Source: Thermomicrobiales bacterium (lineage in GTDB: Bacteria > Chloroflexota > Chloroflexia > Thermomicrobiales > UBA6265). From it: 64,000 nucleotides of DNA. A program made the position numbers and the translations under genes. The notes under the pieces were generated by a model, which saw only the letters and a list, made by a program, of their open reading frames with translations, made no database searches and was not told where the DNA came from. The stretch covers positions 156,708-220,707 of the forward strand of contig JAMLHN010000001.1 of assembly GCA_023957115.1 (NCBI GenBank), written 5' to 3'. Positions 17,455 through 26,433 of the stretch are shown here, in pieces; positions within the stretch are counted from its first letter, which is position 1; the number at the start of each line of letters is the position of its first letter.

Positions 17455-17635
17455 CTCTTGCGTTCTGCATCTGCTCGACGGTTCAGAGCACCGTGCGCAA
17501 TCTGTCGTGCGTATTCGATGCGCACTTAGGCGTTCCTGAACGCTGAATTCGACGGCAGATGACGGGATCGATCGGCCGCTGGCGTTCCGTCATCGCGAGC
17601 CGGCGCCTTTCGCCGGTTTGTCTGGTCGACTGCCC

Positions 17636-17641
17636 TACAAT
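17636..17641 (+). promoter_or_regulatory. metH: Candidate -10 element giving a leaderless metH mRNA
   Basis: TACAAT ends seven bases before the metH ATG (17649). No Shine-Dalgarno is visible, and a start at the usual distance would fall on or next to the A of the ATG. No good -35 element is visible. Confidence 0.35.
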
Positions 17642-17648
17642 TCACAGC

Positions 17649-20600
17649 ATGAGTGATCTTCTTCAGCTCGCCCGCGAACGCGTCGTGGTGTACGACGGAT
17701 CGATGGGCGCCACAATTCTCAATATGCAGCTGACCGTCGAAGACTATGGCGGCAAAGAGGGATGCAACGAATACCTCGTGACGATGCAACCGCATATCAT
17801 CGAGGGAATCCACGCGTCCTACCTCGAACTCGGTGTCGATGTTATCGAGACCGATACCTTTGGCGGGAGCCAGATCAAGCTGGAGGAATATGGACTCGGC
17901 GAACAGACTTACGAGCTAAACCGGGCCGCAGCCGCGTTGGCGCGCCGGGTTGCCGATGCATACGCCACTCCAAATCATCCGCGTTTTGTGGCCGGTTCGA
18001 TCGGCCCGACCGGACTTCTTCCCGCGTCCGAAGACCCGATGTTGGGCAATCACCGTTTCCTCGAGATTGCCGATCTCTTTACCGATCAGATTCGGGGATT
18101 GATCGACGGCGGCAGTGATGTGCTGATCATCGAAACGGTTCAGGATATCCTCGAGCTGCGCGCGGCAATCTATGCGGCTCTGCGGTTGCGAGAGGAGGGG
18201 GGCCGTCCGGTGCCGCTTCACGCGTCGTTGACGCTCGATACCTCGGAGCGGATGCTGCTCGGCACCGATATCGCCGCCGGGTTGGCTATTCTCGAACATC
18301 TGCCGGTTGACTTCATTGGACTGAACTGTTCGACCGGTCCCGAGTACATGCGCGAACCAGCTCGATACCTGGGCGAGTACAGCACCAAGCCGGTCGCCAT
18401 CATTCCGAATGCCGGCATCCCCATAAATCAAAACGGGATGGCGGTCTTCCCGCTCGAACCCGATTCGATGGCACGCCAGCTTCGGGAGATGACCGAACGG
18501 CTCGACGTTGGGATCGTGGGCGGATGTTGCGGGACGACGCCCGATCATCTTCGGGAGACATTGCGCGAGATCGGCACGCGACCGGTGACCGCTCGCCCAA
18601 TTTCACCGCGACGCCAGATTGCCTCGATGATCCGTGCGGTCGAGCTCGACCAGGTTCCGGCTCCGTTGATCATCGGCGAACGCTTGAATGCCCAGGGCTC
18701 GCGCAAGGTCAAACGGCTGGCGCTGGCCGACGATTTCGACGGGATGGTCGCAATTGGGGTCCAGCAGGTCGAGGAAGGTGCGCATGCGCTCGATGTCTGC
18801 ATGGCCCTCACCGAGCGCGCGGACGAGCAGGATATCGTTCGCAAGCTGGTCAAGAAGCTGGCGCTCAACGTCGAGGCGCCGCTGGTCATCGATTCGACCG
18901 AGCCAAACGTCATCAAGGACGCGCTCGAGCAGTATCCGGGCCGGGCGATTGTCAACTCCATCAATATGGAAAACGGGCGGGCGCGCATCGAGTCGGTCAT
19001 GCCGATGGTCACCACCCATGGCGCCGCTGTCGTGGCATTGACAATCGACGAAATTGGGATGGCCAAGACCGCCGAGCGGAAGCTCGAGATCGCCCAGCGG
19101 ATCTACGACATTGTCACCAGTGAATATGGGCTTCGTCCCGACAGTCTGATCTTCGACGCGCTGACCTTCACGCTGGCGACCGGCGATCCGGAGTTCACCT
19201 ATTCAGCGGTCGAGACGATCGAGGGTATTCGTGCGATCAAAGCGGCGATGCCCGAGGTCTACACGGTGCTTGGAGTCTCGAATGTCTCGTTCGGGCTCAG
19301 TCAACCGGCGCGGCGCGTGCTGAATGCCGTCTTCCTCTATCACTGTGTGGAGGCGGGGCTCGATCTGGCGATTGTTCACCCGACCCATGTCATTCCGTTT
19401 TCTGAGATTCCGGAAGATGAGCGGAAGCTGGCGGAAGATCTCGTCTTCGCGCGACGTCCCGAAGCGCTTCAGGAATACATCGCGCACTTCGAAGGCCGTG
19501 AAGACGTCGCGGTTACTGGCGGACCCGACCCGATGGCCGAGATGACGGTTCGGGAACGGTTGCACTACCGCATCGTCTTCCGCAAGAAAGAAGGGGTCGA
19601 GGCCGATATCGACTTGGCGATTGCCGAGTCGGGTGACGCGGTCGAGGTGCTGAACAATGTCCTTCTGCCGGCGATGAAGGAAGTCGGGGATAAGTTCGGC
19701 GCGGGCGAGCTGATTCTGCCGTTCGTGCTGCAATCGGCCGAGGTCATGAAGCGGGCAGTTGCCCAGCTCGAAACGTATCTCGAACGGAAAGAAGGCACCT
19801 CCAAGGGAGTCGTCGTGCTGGCGACGGTTTACGGCGACGTGCACGACATCGGCAAGAACCTGGTCAATACCATTCTGAGCAACAACGGCTACACCGTGCA
19901 CGATCTCGGCAAACAGGTGCCGGTGACCACGATCATCGAAAAGGCAATCGAGGTCGATGCGACCGCGATCGGTCTGTCGGCGTTGCTGGTTTCGACCAGC
20001 AAGCAGATGCCGCTTTGTGTCGAAGAGCTGCGACATCGTGATCTGACGTTTCCGGTCATGATCGGAGGGGCGGCGATCAATCGACCCTATGCACAACGCA
20101 CGCTTTTTGCCGGGGGAGATTCGGCATATGAGCCAGGTGTCTTCTACGCGAAGGATGCGTTCGAGGGGCTTTCGATCATGGACCGGTTGATCGTGCCAGA
20201 ACAGCGCGAACAGATGCTCAAGGTCACGGTCGAAGCAGCAATCAAGGCGCTGGACAAACCGATGCGCCAATCGTTCACGCTCCAGGAAGAGCTCCTGCAG
20301 GTGGCCGAATCGACTGTTCCGCTGGCGCCGATCGTATCCCCCCCATTCTGGGGCGTGATCGAACCGACCGACTTCACGCTTGCCGATGTCTGGCCGCATC
20401 TCGATCTGAAAACGCTCTTCCGGCTCCACTGGGGCGGCAAGGGGGTAAAAGACGAGGCGTGGGAAGAGCTCCAACAGACCGAGTTTCTGCCTCGCCTCCG
20501 AGCTATGCAGGACGATGCCGAAACAACCGGCTGGCTCGAGCCCCGGGTGCGATACGGGTACTTCCCGGTCAATCGGGATGGCAACGATGTTGTCTTCTTC

Positions 20601-21101
20601 GATCCGAACGACCCGGAAAAGGAGCTCGGACGGATGACCTTCCCCCGCCAACCGGCGCGGGAGCGACTCTGCCTGGCGGACTACTTCGCCCCGCTCGAGG
20701 TGGGTGAGCGCGATACCGCAGTGCTCCAGGTCGTCACCGCCGGCAAGAAAGCAACCGAGCGGACCGAGGCGCTCCAGGCGAAAGGCGACTATTCCGAGAG
20801 CTATTTCACACATGGGCTGAGCGTGCAAACCGCCGAGGGATTGGCCGAGTTCATTCATCAGCGGGTGCGGGCGGAGATGGGAATCGGACCCGAGCAGGGG
20901 AAACGGTACTCATGGGGCTACCCGGCCTGTCCGGACCTGTCGCATCATGAGCTGGTCGAGAAACTGCTCGATGCTCCCTCGATCGGCGTGCAGCTCACCG
21001 ACGGATATCAGTTCGATCCGGAACAGACAACCGCGGCGATCGTGGTCCATCATCCGGCCGCGAAGTACTACGCCATGCTCCGCGCCGGCGGGGACGAATG
21101 A
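17649..21101 (+). CDS. metH: Cobalamin-dependent methionine synthase
   Basis: A 1150-residue four-module MetH that transfers the methyl of 5-methyltetrahydrofolate to homocysteine. The homocysteine module (1 to about 320) carries the zinc cysteines in GLNCS (about 226) and GGCCGT (about 293). The pterin module follows (about 335-590, starting PLIIGERLNAQGSRKVK). The cap and cobalamin module has the DxHxxG motif DVHDIGKN near residue 730 and the SxL segment GLSALL. The C-terminal AdoMet reactivation domain ends with YSWGYPACPDLSHHELVEKL. All modules are intact. It is followed 58 bases on by metG, forming a methionine-use pair. Confidence 0.97.
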   Translation: MSDLLQLARERVVVYDGSMGATILNMQLTVEDYGGKEGCNEYLVTMQPHIIEGIHASYLELGVDVIETDTFGGSQIKLEEYGLGEQTYELNRAAAALARRVADAYATPNHPRFVAGSIGPTGLLPASEDPMLGNHRFLEIADLFTDQIRGLIDGGSDVLIIETVQDILELRAAIYAALRLREEGGRPVPLHASLTLDTSERMLLGTDIAAGLAILEHLPVDFIGLNCSTGPEYMREPARYLGEYSTKPVAIIPNAGIPINQNGMAVFPLEPDSMARQLREMTERLDVGIVGGCCGTTPDHLRETLREIGTRPVTARPISPRRQIASMIRAVELDQVPAPLIIGERLNAQGSRKVKRLALADDFDGMVAIGVQQVEEGAHALDVCMALTERADEQDIVRKLVKKLALNVEAPLVIDSTEPNVIKDALEQYPGRAIVNSINMENGRARIESVMPMVTTHGAAVVALTIDEIGMAKTAERKLEIAQRIYDIVTSEYGLRPDSLIFDALTFTLATGDPEFTYSAVETIEGIRAIKAAMPEVYTVLGVSNVSFGLSQPARRVLNAVFLYHCVEAGLDLAIVHPTHVIPFSEIPEDERKLAEDLVFARRPEALQEYIAHFEGREDVAVTGGPDPMAEMTVRERLHYRIVFRKKEGVEADIDLAIAESGDAVEVLNNVLLPAMKEVGDKFGAGELILPFVLQSAEVMKRAVAQLETYLERKEGTSKGVVVLATVYGDVHDIGKNLVNTILSNNGYTVHDLGKQVPVTTIIEKAIEVDATAIGLSALLVSTSKQMPLCVEELRHRDLTFPVMIGGAAINRPYAQRTLFAGGDSAYEPGVFYAKDAFEGLSIMDRLIVPEQREQMLKVTVEAAIKALDKPMRQSFTLQEELLQVAESTVPLAPIVSPPFWGVIEPTDFTLADVWPHLDLKTLFRLHWGGKGVKDEAWEELQQTEFLPRLRAMQDDAETTGWLEPRVRYGYFPVNRDGNDVVFFDPNDPEKELGRMTFPRQPARERLCLADYFAPLEVGERDTAVLQVVTAGKKATERTEALQAKGDYSESYFTHGLSVQTAEGLAEFIHQRVRAEMGIGPEQGKRYSWGYPACPDLSHHELVEKLLDAPSIGVQLTDGYQFDPEQTTAAIVVHHPAAKYYAMLRAGGDE

Positions 21102-21159
21102 TCCCGCCGGCTTGCGGCCCCAATCCTTTGAAACGTCTGATCTGAAAGAGAGACCTTCT

Positions 21160-22704
21160 GTGACCGAGCGATCGTTTTACATCACGACCGCGATCGATTA
21201 TCCAAATGGGGAACCGCACATCGGGCATACGCTCGAGAAGGTGGCGGCCGATGTGGTGGCCCGGTACCATCGGTTGTTGGGCGACAACACCAGATTCTGC
21301 ATGGGGCTGGACGAAAATAGCCAGCATATCGTGCGGGCGGCGCGGGAGCATGATGTCTCGCCACAGGAGTGGACCGATCTCATGGACAATCGGTTCACCC
21401 GGGCGTGGAATGCCTTGGGGATCAGCGTCGACTCCTGGACGCGGACGACCGAGCCGCGTCATTTCCGCGCGTCGACCGAGCTCTTTCGGCGGGCGCAGGA
21501 ACGCGGCGATATCTACAAGCATGTCTATGCCGGTTGGTACTGTCCCAATTGCAACAACTACTACACCGATGCCGAGCTGGTGGACGGGCATTGTCCCAAT
21601 CACCCATCGATTACGCCGGAATGGCTCGAAGAGGAGAACTACTTCTTCGCGCTGAGCAAGTACGAGGACAAGCTGCGGACGCTCTTCGCGGAGAATCCTG
21701 AGTTCGTGACTCCGGCCTCGCGCTTTCCTGAAATGAAGGCATTGCTCGATTCGGGATTGAAGGACTTCTCGGTCTCGCGGCGTGTACGCGAGGGAGGCGA
21801 TGCCTGGGGGATTCCGGTTCCCGGTGATCCAACCCAGGTGATGTACGTCTGGTTCGACGCGCTGACCACCTATATCACCGCGATCGGGTTTCCGGACGAT
21901 TTGGAAACGTTCGAGACCTTCTGGCCGGCCGATTCGCAGGTGATCGGTAAAGACATTACGCGGTTCCACTGTCTCTACTGGCCGGCGATGTTGATGTCTG
22001 CTGGATTGCCGCTGCCCCGGCGGATCGTCGTCCACGGGTTCCTTACCCTCGAAGGGCAGCGGATCTCGAAAACCACCGGGAACATCGTCGATCCGGTCGA
22101 GCTTGCCGAAGAGTTCGGACCCGATCCGATTCGCTTCTATCTCACGCGCGATACGTCGTTCAGCTCGGACGGCGACTTCTCACGTGCCAATCTGATCCGG
22201 CGGTATAACGACGATCTGGGTAACGATCTCGGCAATCTGCTGAACCGAATTGTGGCTATGGTTGGCCGCTATCGCGATGGAGTCATTCCGGCGCCGGGCG
22301 AAATCGGCGAATTCGAACATTCGCTGCAGGCGGTTGCGGCCGAAACGACGCGCGCGTCGGCTGAACAGATCGAGAACTGGGAGTTGAATGTGGCGCTGGA
22401 GAGCATCTGGGTGCTGGTCCGGCGGGTCAATCAGTACCTGGAAGAGCGCAAACCGTGGCAACTGGCTAAAGATCCAGAGCGGGCCGGCGAACTGGACACC
22501 ACGCTTTGGTCATCCGCTGAGGCAACCCGCATTGCCGCGTTGCTGCTCGCGCCGTTCATTCCATCCACCAGCGATAGGATCATGGATCAGCTGGGGCTCG
22601 ATCCGATAGCTGCCGGCGATCTGCGCCAGAAGGTTGGTTGGGGGAGCATCGAGTTCGGTTCCGTGCGCCCAAGCGGCCCCCTCTTCCCCAAGTGGGAGGA
22701 ATAA
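21160..22704 (+). CDS. metG: Methionyl-tRNA synthetase
   Basis: A 514-residue class I synthetase that charges tRNA-Met. The HIGH motif is PHIGH (residues 19-23) after YITTAIDYPNGE. The zinc knuckle C-P-N-C...C-P-N-H lies near 128-148. The KMSKS loop appears as RISKT at about 301-305. The alpha-helical anticodon domain follows with N-D-x-x-N-D-L-G-N-L-L-N-R. There is no C-terminal tRNA-binding EMAP-like extension, and the length fits the short form. The GTG at 21160 follows a GAAAGAGAG stretch and matches the usual N-terminus. Confidence 0.96.
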   Translation: MTERSFYITTAIDYPNGEPHIGHTLEKVAADVVARYHRLLGDNTRFCMGLDENSQHIVRAAREHDVSPQEWTDLMDNRFTRAWNALGISVDSWTRTTEPRHFRASTELFRRAQERGDIYKHVYAGWYCPNCNNYYTDAELVDGHCPNHPSITPEWLEEENYFFALSKYEDKLRTLFAENPEFVTPASRFPEMKALLDSGLKDFSVSRRVREGGDAWGIPVPGDPTQVMYVWFDALTTYITAIGFPDDLETFETFWPADSQVIGKDITRFHCLYWPAMLMSAGLPLPRRIVVHGFLTLEGQRISKTTGNIVDPVELAEEFGPDPIRFYLTRDTSFSSDGDFSRANLIRRYNDDLGNDLGNLLNRIVAMVGRYRDGVIPAPGEIGEFEHSLQAVAAETTRASAEQIENWELNVALESIWVLVRRVNQYLEERKPWQLAKDPERAGELDTTLWSSAEATRIAALLLAPFIPSTSDRIMDQLGLDPIAAGDLRQKVGWGSIEFGSVRPSGPLFPKWEE

Positions 22705-22739
22705 CTGGCTAGTTCGGGAACCGAACCGAAGCGACCCAT

Positions 22740-22761
22740 GGGGCGTCCGAATGGACGCCCC
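22740..22761 (+). terminator. Hairpin after metG
   Basis: GGGGCGTCC-GAAT-GGACGCCCC, a perfect 9-bp stem with a 4-base loop 36 bases after the metG stop. No U tract follows, so the termination strength is uncertain. Confidence 0.6.
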
Positions 22762-22901
22762 CTTCCCGCTGTGCGTTCAGGTGTCATGGTCGTGTTTGAT
22801 ATAGGCGCCGGAGAACAGTGGGTCAAAGCCGACCCGATTTCCTATCTCCCATTTACTATTTCCGTACATGCTCAGAACCCGATATGGGGCAGAAACATCG
22901 A

Positions 22902-22926
22902 ACGCCCGGTGCATTGCACCGGGCGT
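22902..22926. terminator. Second hairpin in the metG downstream gap
   Basis: ACGCCCGGTGC-ATT-GCACCGGGCGT, a perfect 11-bp stem with a 3-base loop. It lies between the convergent metG and ArsR-like genes and lacks a T tract. It may work in both directions. Confidence 0.55.
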
Positions 22927-22981
22927 CCGCTCTGTTCGATCGCTGCCGAGGATTACCAGCTTGGCCGCGATCGTTGGCCAG

Positions 22982-23240
22982 GCGTCGGAGAGGAATAGTA
23001 GTGAAGCGATCGCAGATAACCCGAAGGTTATCGATACGACGCGTGGTGGAGGGAAATGAGAGGTATATCTTGCCAGGCGACCGGCTAACGTCGCCCAAGG
23101 CGGCTAAGGAATGAAACCTCCGCGGGTTCCGCATGACTGCGTGAACGTTGTTTCCCGCGTGGCGGCTCGATCGGTCCGAAAACCGAGAGCCTGTGACTCA
23201 CTACGTGTCGTCTCAGTTGTTAAGGTCAGCTGAGGCCCGA
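22982..23240. other. Gene-free stretch rich in nested hairpins (possible structured RNA)
   Basis: The 640-base gap 22705-23344 has no supportable protein gene. From 22982 it holds a series of pairings. GCGTCG (22982-22987) pairs with CGACGC (23037-23042), enclosing GATAACC-CGAA-GGTTATC (23015-23032). GGGAAA (23051-23056) can pair with TTTCCC (23151-23156), enclosing GGCGAC/GTCGCC (23076-23095). GGCTC-GA-TCGGT pairs with ACCGA-GAGCC (23164-23191). CTCAG pairs with CTGAG (about 23212-23234). The 23281-23320 part is unusually AT-rich. I could not match it to RNase P, tmRNA, SRP or T-box patterns. Strand and function are unknown. Confidence 0.35.
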
Positions 23241-23344
23241 ACATCGTTGTCCGCCGCTCTTCGATTGCTAACGTGTCATCACTATAACACAGTTTCGTGA
23301 TATGTGCATAGTGGGTGTGACAAAATCACGCTTTCGGATGTTAC

Positions 23345-24469
23345 CTAATTTCCTGCCCGGAACTGTAGCGCACGCGCCACATCGTCCAAGCGCTTCTTGT
23401 CGATCTCGTAGTACTTCATGCCGCCGCGCGGGCGAACGCGTACAAGTCCGGCGCGCTCCAGAAGCGAGAGATGCCGGGATACCGCCGACTGGGCGATATT
23501 GAGTCGGCCGACGATTTCCTGGGCGTAGAGCTCGCGAGCGGACAGCAGATCGAGAATACGGAGCCGATTCGAATCGCCAAGCGCTCGGAGCGCGTCCAGG
23601 AACTGCTCATCGGTCAAGTCGATAGTAGTTTCGCTCACATGACGCAATGCGTGCCCATTTTGTGAGAGCGCCGCCTTGGATCGGTTGATGAATTCCGGTG
23701 CCGCGAAGAAAACGATGAGCTGCGGCGGATAGAGGATGTAGCTGACGAAATTGTTCAGATAGTAGGACGGACAGAAGGTCACCGTCTCGATATCGTTCAG
23801 GCGGCTGACCAGGGGAGCCGGGAGCCGATTCCCGGTCAACTCCGGGAAGGCGAGCCCGAATCCCTGACTGGTGGTCTTGCACGCGAGCTCGGCGGCCTTT
23901 TCCAGGATCTCATGATGCTTGGCATAATCCGCGGCGTAGCCCGCATCCCAGATCCCCTGAATGAGACCAATGGTGCGGCGTTTCAGGTCGGCCGGATCGA
24001 GCACCAGCGCGTAGACATCCTCGGGTGAGGCGGTTGTCAGTGCCGGAAGGACGTATTCGCGCCAGGCGCGGGCGTCGCTGAGCGGCGGCGTGGTGGCGCC
24101 GGTTTGCAGATCCTGATGCACGCGCTGCAGCGAGTGGAACGCCATTTCCCGATAGTCCTCGGGAGAAAGCTGTCGCAGGAAATTCTTGAATTCGTCGAAC
24201 GAAGCATTGCGGCGTTCGGGGCGCAGCGGCTGAAACCGCATCGACGGCTCTTCCATGTAATAGAGGAGCCGGCCGGAAAACCCGTGCAGAAGATCGAGAT
24301 CGCTCTGGATCGGATCGGAGAGTGCACGCCTGGCCGCAACGAGCGATGGATGCAATCCGCTACCTGGTACTGCCCGGTAGACAAGAGACATGTACGAGAC
24401 CAGATCGACCGGCAACGAGGTTGCGTACTTGATCTGAAACGTAGGCCGGCCTAGAACGAGTTCACCCAT
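23345..24469 (-). CDS. ArsR-type winged-helix regulator with large N-terminal domain
   Basis: A 374-residue protein. The last 85 residues are an ArsR-like winged helix: FLDALRALGDSNRLRILDLL, then YAQEIVGRLNIAQSAVSRHL (recognition helix), then a wing RVRPRGGMKYYEID. The first roughly 280 residues form a helical domain rich in aromatic and acidic residues, seen in other long ArsR-type regulators, which may bind a ligand. The start at 24469 (MGELVLGRPTF) is preferred, nine codons inside the longest frame. A good promoter with an overlapping palindrome lies 45-85 bases upstream, suggesting self-repression. The gene converges on metG. Confidence 0.8.
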   Translation of the reverse strand: MGELVLGRPTFQIKYATSLPVDLVSYMSLVYRAVPGSGLHPSLVAARRALSDPIQSDLDLLHGFSGRLLYYMEEPSMRFQPLRPERRNASFDEFKNFLRQLSPEDYREMAFHSLQRVHQDLQTGATTPPLSDARAWREYVLPALTTASPEDVYALVLDPADLKRRTIGLIQGIWDAGYAADYAKHHEILEKAAELACKTTSQGFGLAFPELTGNRLPAPLVSRLNDIETVTFCPSYYLNNFVSYILYPPQLIVFFAAPEFINRSKAALSQNGHALRHVSETTIDLTDEQFLDALRALGDSNRLRILDLLSARELYAQEIVGRLNIAQSAVSRHLSLLERAGLVRVRPRGGMKYYEIDKKRLDDVARALQFRAGN

Positions 24470-24511
24470 ACTGCATCCAGAGGCGATGCGGCGCAAAGCC
24501 GCTCTGTTGAG

Positions 24512-24552
24512 ATAACGTTATGAGTATATCGGCATCAGGAAGTGCTGGTCAA
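24512..24552 (-). promoter_or_regulatory. Promoter and palindromic operator of the ArsR-like gene
   Basis: On the minus strand, TTGACC (24552-24547), an 18-base spacer and TATACT (24528-24523). The palindrome ATAACGTTAT (24521-24512) follows directly, over the expected start point. A dyad at this place would block initiation when bound. Confidence 0.65.
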
Positions 24553-24621
24553 GCACTCTTTGCCAGGGGAACTGATGTGCTGGGGCTCCGCCGCCAGCGA
24601 CAGACGGTGCGGCCCGGGCGA

Positions 24622-24984
24622 TTATTCGGCCGGAATGATGTAATCCTCCCGTGGGGGAGAGAAGATATCGACCACCAGGCACCCATCGGGACCGGCGGTC
24701 GCGCCGTGGACCGCGTGGGGCGGCGCAAGGTAGACATCTCCGGTCCGCAGCTCGCGGGTTTCGCCTTCGATGGTCATATTGATGATTCCCTCGATTACCG
24801 TTCCGCCCTGCTCGTGCGGGTGAGCGTGCAAGGGAACTTCGGCGCCTGGCTCGATCCGCACGAAATTGATCATCATGTTGGTTCCGGCCGCGGGCCACAT
24901 GGTGACGCCTGGGAGTGGGTTGATGCTGGGCATCGTGCCAATCGAGCCCCAGAACACAGATGCGGTTGGTTCGCCTGCCGGCAT
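24622..24984 (-). CDS. Small cupin protein
   Basis: A 120-residue single-domain cupin. Motif 1 is P-L-H-A-H-P-H-E-Q-G-G-T-V-I-E-G and motif 2 is T-G-D-V-Y-L-A-P-P-H-A-V-H-G, so the metal ligands (two His, Glu/Gln and His) are mostly present. AGAGG lies 7 bases before the ATG at 24984; an upstream ATG at 25044 would overlap the divergent DUF2325 gene and lacks support. The end reads DYIIPAE. Function unknown; proteins of this shape are often metal-dependent isomerases or small-molecule sensors. Confidence 0.8.
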   Translation of the reverse strand: MPAGEPTASVFWGSIGTMPSINPLPGVTMWPAAGTNMMINFVRIEPGAEVPLHAHPHEQGGTVIEGIINMTIEGETRELRTGDVYLAPPHAVHGATAGPDGCLVVDIFSPPREDYIIPAE

Positions 24985-25032
24985 GTCGAATCCTCTCGTG
25001 GTCGGCCAGATGATCGTTGGAGTCGATTGTAG

Positions 25033-25938
25033 ATGAGCGCGCATGGTTTCGAAGCGGCAGGCGCTCCGTTACCGAATCCCGAGGATCTGGCCGAGGTCTT
25101 GCTCGATGCCGCGGCGACCGGCAATTTCGAACGGGAGCTCGCCGCTGCCCGGGCCGCCATCGATCGCCGGCAGGGCGAGCTCGAGTCGCCGGAGCTCTTT
25201 CGATATCGACTGCTTGTGTTCGATCTAGCGCTCGTCTCCACCACGAACCCACGATTGCAGGCTTCCGCCGCGATCGATCTCCTCTCCAGCAATGACGGAA
25301 GTCGGTGGGAAGCAGTGCTGCAGACGGGTCGAATCGACGAGATCAGGAGGCTTATTGGAGATCCAGAGCTTGGTCTCGAGCTGGCGGAGTTGCTGACCTA
25401 TGCGCCGGATCCGGGAATTCGCGATCTCGCCGCAACGGGGCTCGAAGCGACCGGTATGCGATTGCTGGCGGCTGGCGAGGAGACGCGCTCGATCGAGCGA
25501 TTGCTTCATGCGACCGGAGCGCGCGACCATGCCTACCGGTTGGAGTCGGCCCGCAAACGACGGACAGACTCGCAAACGGGCGCGGCCGGGCAGCGTGCGC
25601 CGGCCGCGCCGAGCATGCTTCCGGGTGTCGTTGCAATTGCCGGTGGACACGCGCAACTGCGAGCGGCCGCCGCCGCATTGCTCGAACCCTACGGTGTGAT
25701 GGTTGTGCCCATCCCATCCTCGCGTGAGGCGGTTCGCCGCGAGCGGAGTATTCTGCAGGCATTACAGGGATGCGATCTGGCCATGCTCCTGGTCCGGCAG
25801 ATCACGCATAGCACGAGCGATCAGGTGCGCCGGGCCGCCCAACGTCTCGATGTGCCGGTGTTTTTTTCGAATGCCGCCAGCGCGGTTGCCATCGAGCGGC
25901 AGTTGCTCGAACGGGATCGAGCGATAACGGAGGAGTAG
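25033..25938 (+). CDS. DUF2325-domain protein
   Basis: A 301-residue protein. The last 100 residues match the DUF2325 pattern: a V-A-I-A-G-G-H start, a conserved R, then C-D-L-A-M-L-L-V-R-Q-I-T-H-S-T-S-D and a closing V-P-V-F-F-S-N segment. In other bacteria this domain sits alone or with coiled coils and its role is unknown. The N-terminal 180 residues are helical and include repeated short acidic helices; they do not match a named family for me. GGAG lies about 10 bases upstream of the ATG. The stop is three bases before the DUF3303 gene, so the two form an operon. Confidence 0.8.
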   Translation: MSAHGFEAAGAPLPNPEDLAEVLLDAAATGNFERELAAARAAIDRRQGELESPELFRYRLLVFDLALVSTTNPRLQASAAIDLLSSNDGSRWEAVLQTGRIDEIRRLIGDPELGLELAELLTYAPDPGIRDLAATGLEATGMRLLAAGEETRSIERLLHATGARDHAYRLESARKRRTDSQTGAAGQRAPAAPSMLPGVVAIAGGHAQLRAAAAALLEPYGVMVVPIPSSREAVRRERSILQALQGCDLAMLLVRQITHSTSDQVRRAAQRLDVPVFFSNAASAVAIERQLLERDRAITEE

Positions 25939-25941
25939 GCA

Positions 25942-26238
25942 ATGCTGTTCATGGTCATCGAGCATTTCCCCGAAGGAAGGACCTCGGAGGTCTATCGCGC
26001 GTTTCGCGAGCGCGGCCGGCAACAACCGGATGGATTGCGGTATGTCGATTCCTGGATCTCTGCCTCGCTCGACGTCTGCTTTCAGCTCATGGAATGCGAT
26101 GACGCCGCGCTCTTGCAGGAATGGCAGGCCAACTGGGAAGGACTCATGCGCTGCGAGATCGTTCCCGTGACCAGCTCGAAACAGACGTACGCCATGATGG
26201 AGAGGCTGGCCGGCGAGAAGAGCGGCGATCAACTGTGA
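25942..26238 (+). CDS. DUF3303-family small protein
   Basis: A 98-residue protein with the DUF3303 pattern: M-L-F-M-V-I-E-H-F at the start, G-L-R-Y-V-D-S-W-I in the middle, and C-F-Q-L-M-E-C-D-D-A-A-L-L-Q-E-W near the end. The fold is probably a small alpha/beta dimeric barrel as in other members; the reaction is unknown. It is translated right after the DUF2325 gene. Confidence 0.85.
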   Translation: MLFMVIEHFPEGRTSEVYRAFRERGRQQPDGLRYVDSWISASLDVCFQLMECDDAALLQEWQANWEGLMRCEIVPVTSSKQTYAMMERLAGEKSGDQL

Positions 26239-26256
26239 CGCAGGATGTCGCTAAAG

Positions 26257-26383
26257 CGTGTTTGAAAAGGGTCCGGAGCCCGGAGTCCGGAGGAGACCGA
26301 AGCAACGAGTTTCGGAGTCTCAACGGCATGAAGCACCCGAAACGCGGCGCCTTTCAGGGCGCATGATGGGCTTTTCAAACACG
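26257..26383. repeat. 127-bp element bounded by 13-bp inverted repeats (MITE-like)
   Basis: CGTGTTTGAAAAG at 26257-26269 is mirrored exactly by CTTTTCAAACACG at 26371-26383. The interior begins with three CCGGAG-type words (CCGGAGCCCGGAGTCCGGAG), like the elements at 41550 and 63331. No reading frame is supported. It could be a miniature transposable element or a terminator-like element between the DUF3303 gene and the convergent ADP-ribosylglycohydrolase gene. Confidence 0.55.
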
Positions 26384-26433
26384 GCCTAGCTGTTGGCCTG
26401 CCTTTGGCGGCAGTCCGATAGGGACATCCAGCG

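Noticed and set aside
17328..17648. Cobalamin or SAM riboswitch before metH
   Set aside because: No B12-box or SAM-box pattern could be found; only the 18-bp hairpin and a 6-bp hairpin are present.
19203..20858. 551-residue minus-strand frame inside metH
   Set aside because: Antisense shadow of metH in high-GC sequence; composition is His/Arg-rich with no domain.
22982..23200. T-box leader, RNase P RNA or tmRNA
   Set aside because: An AGTAGT word and a GGAAT segment looked promising, but the specifier, the antiterminator, the GAGGAAAGTCC core and a tRNA-like end are all missing, and no suitable gene lies downstream.
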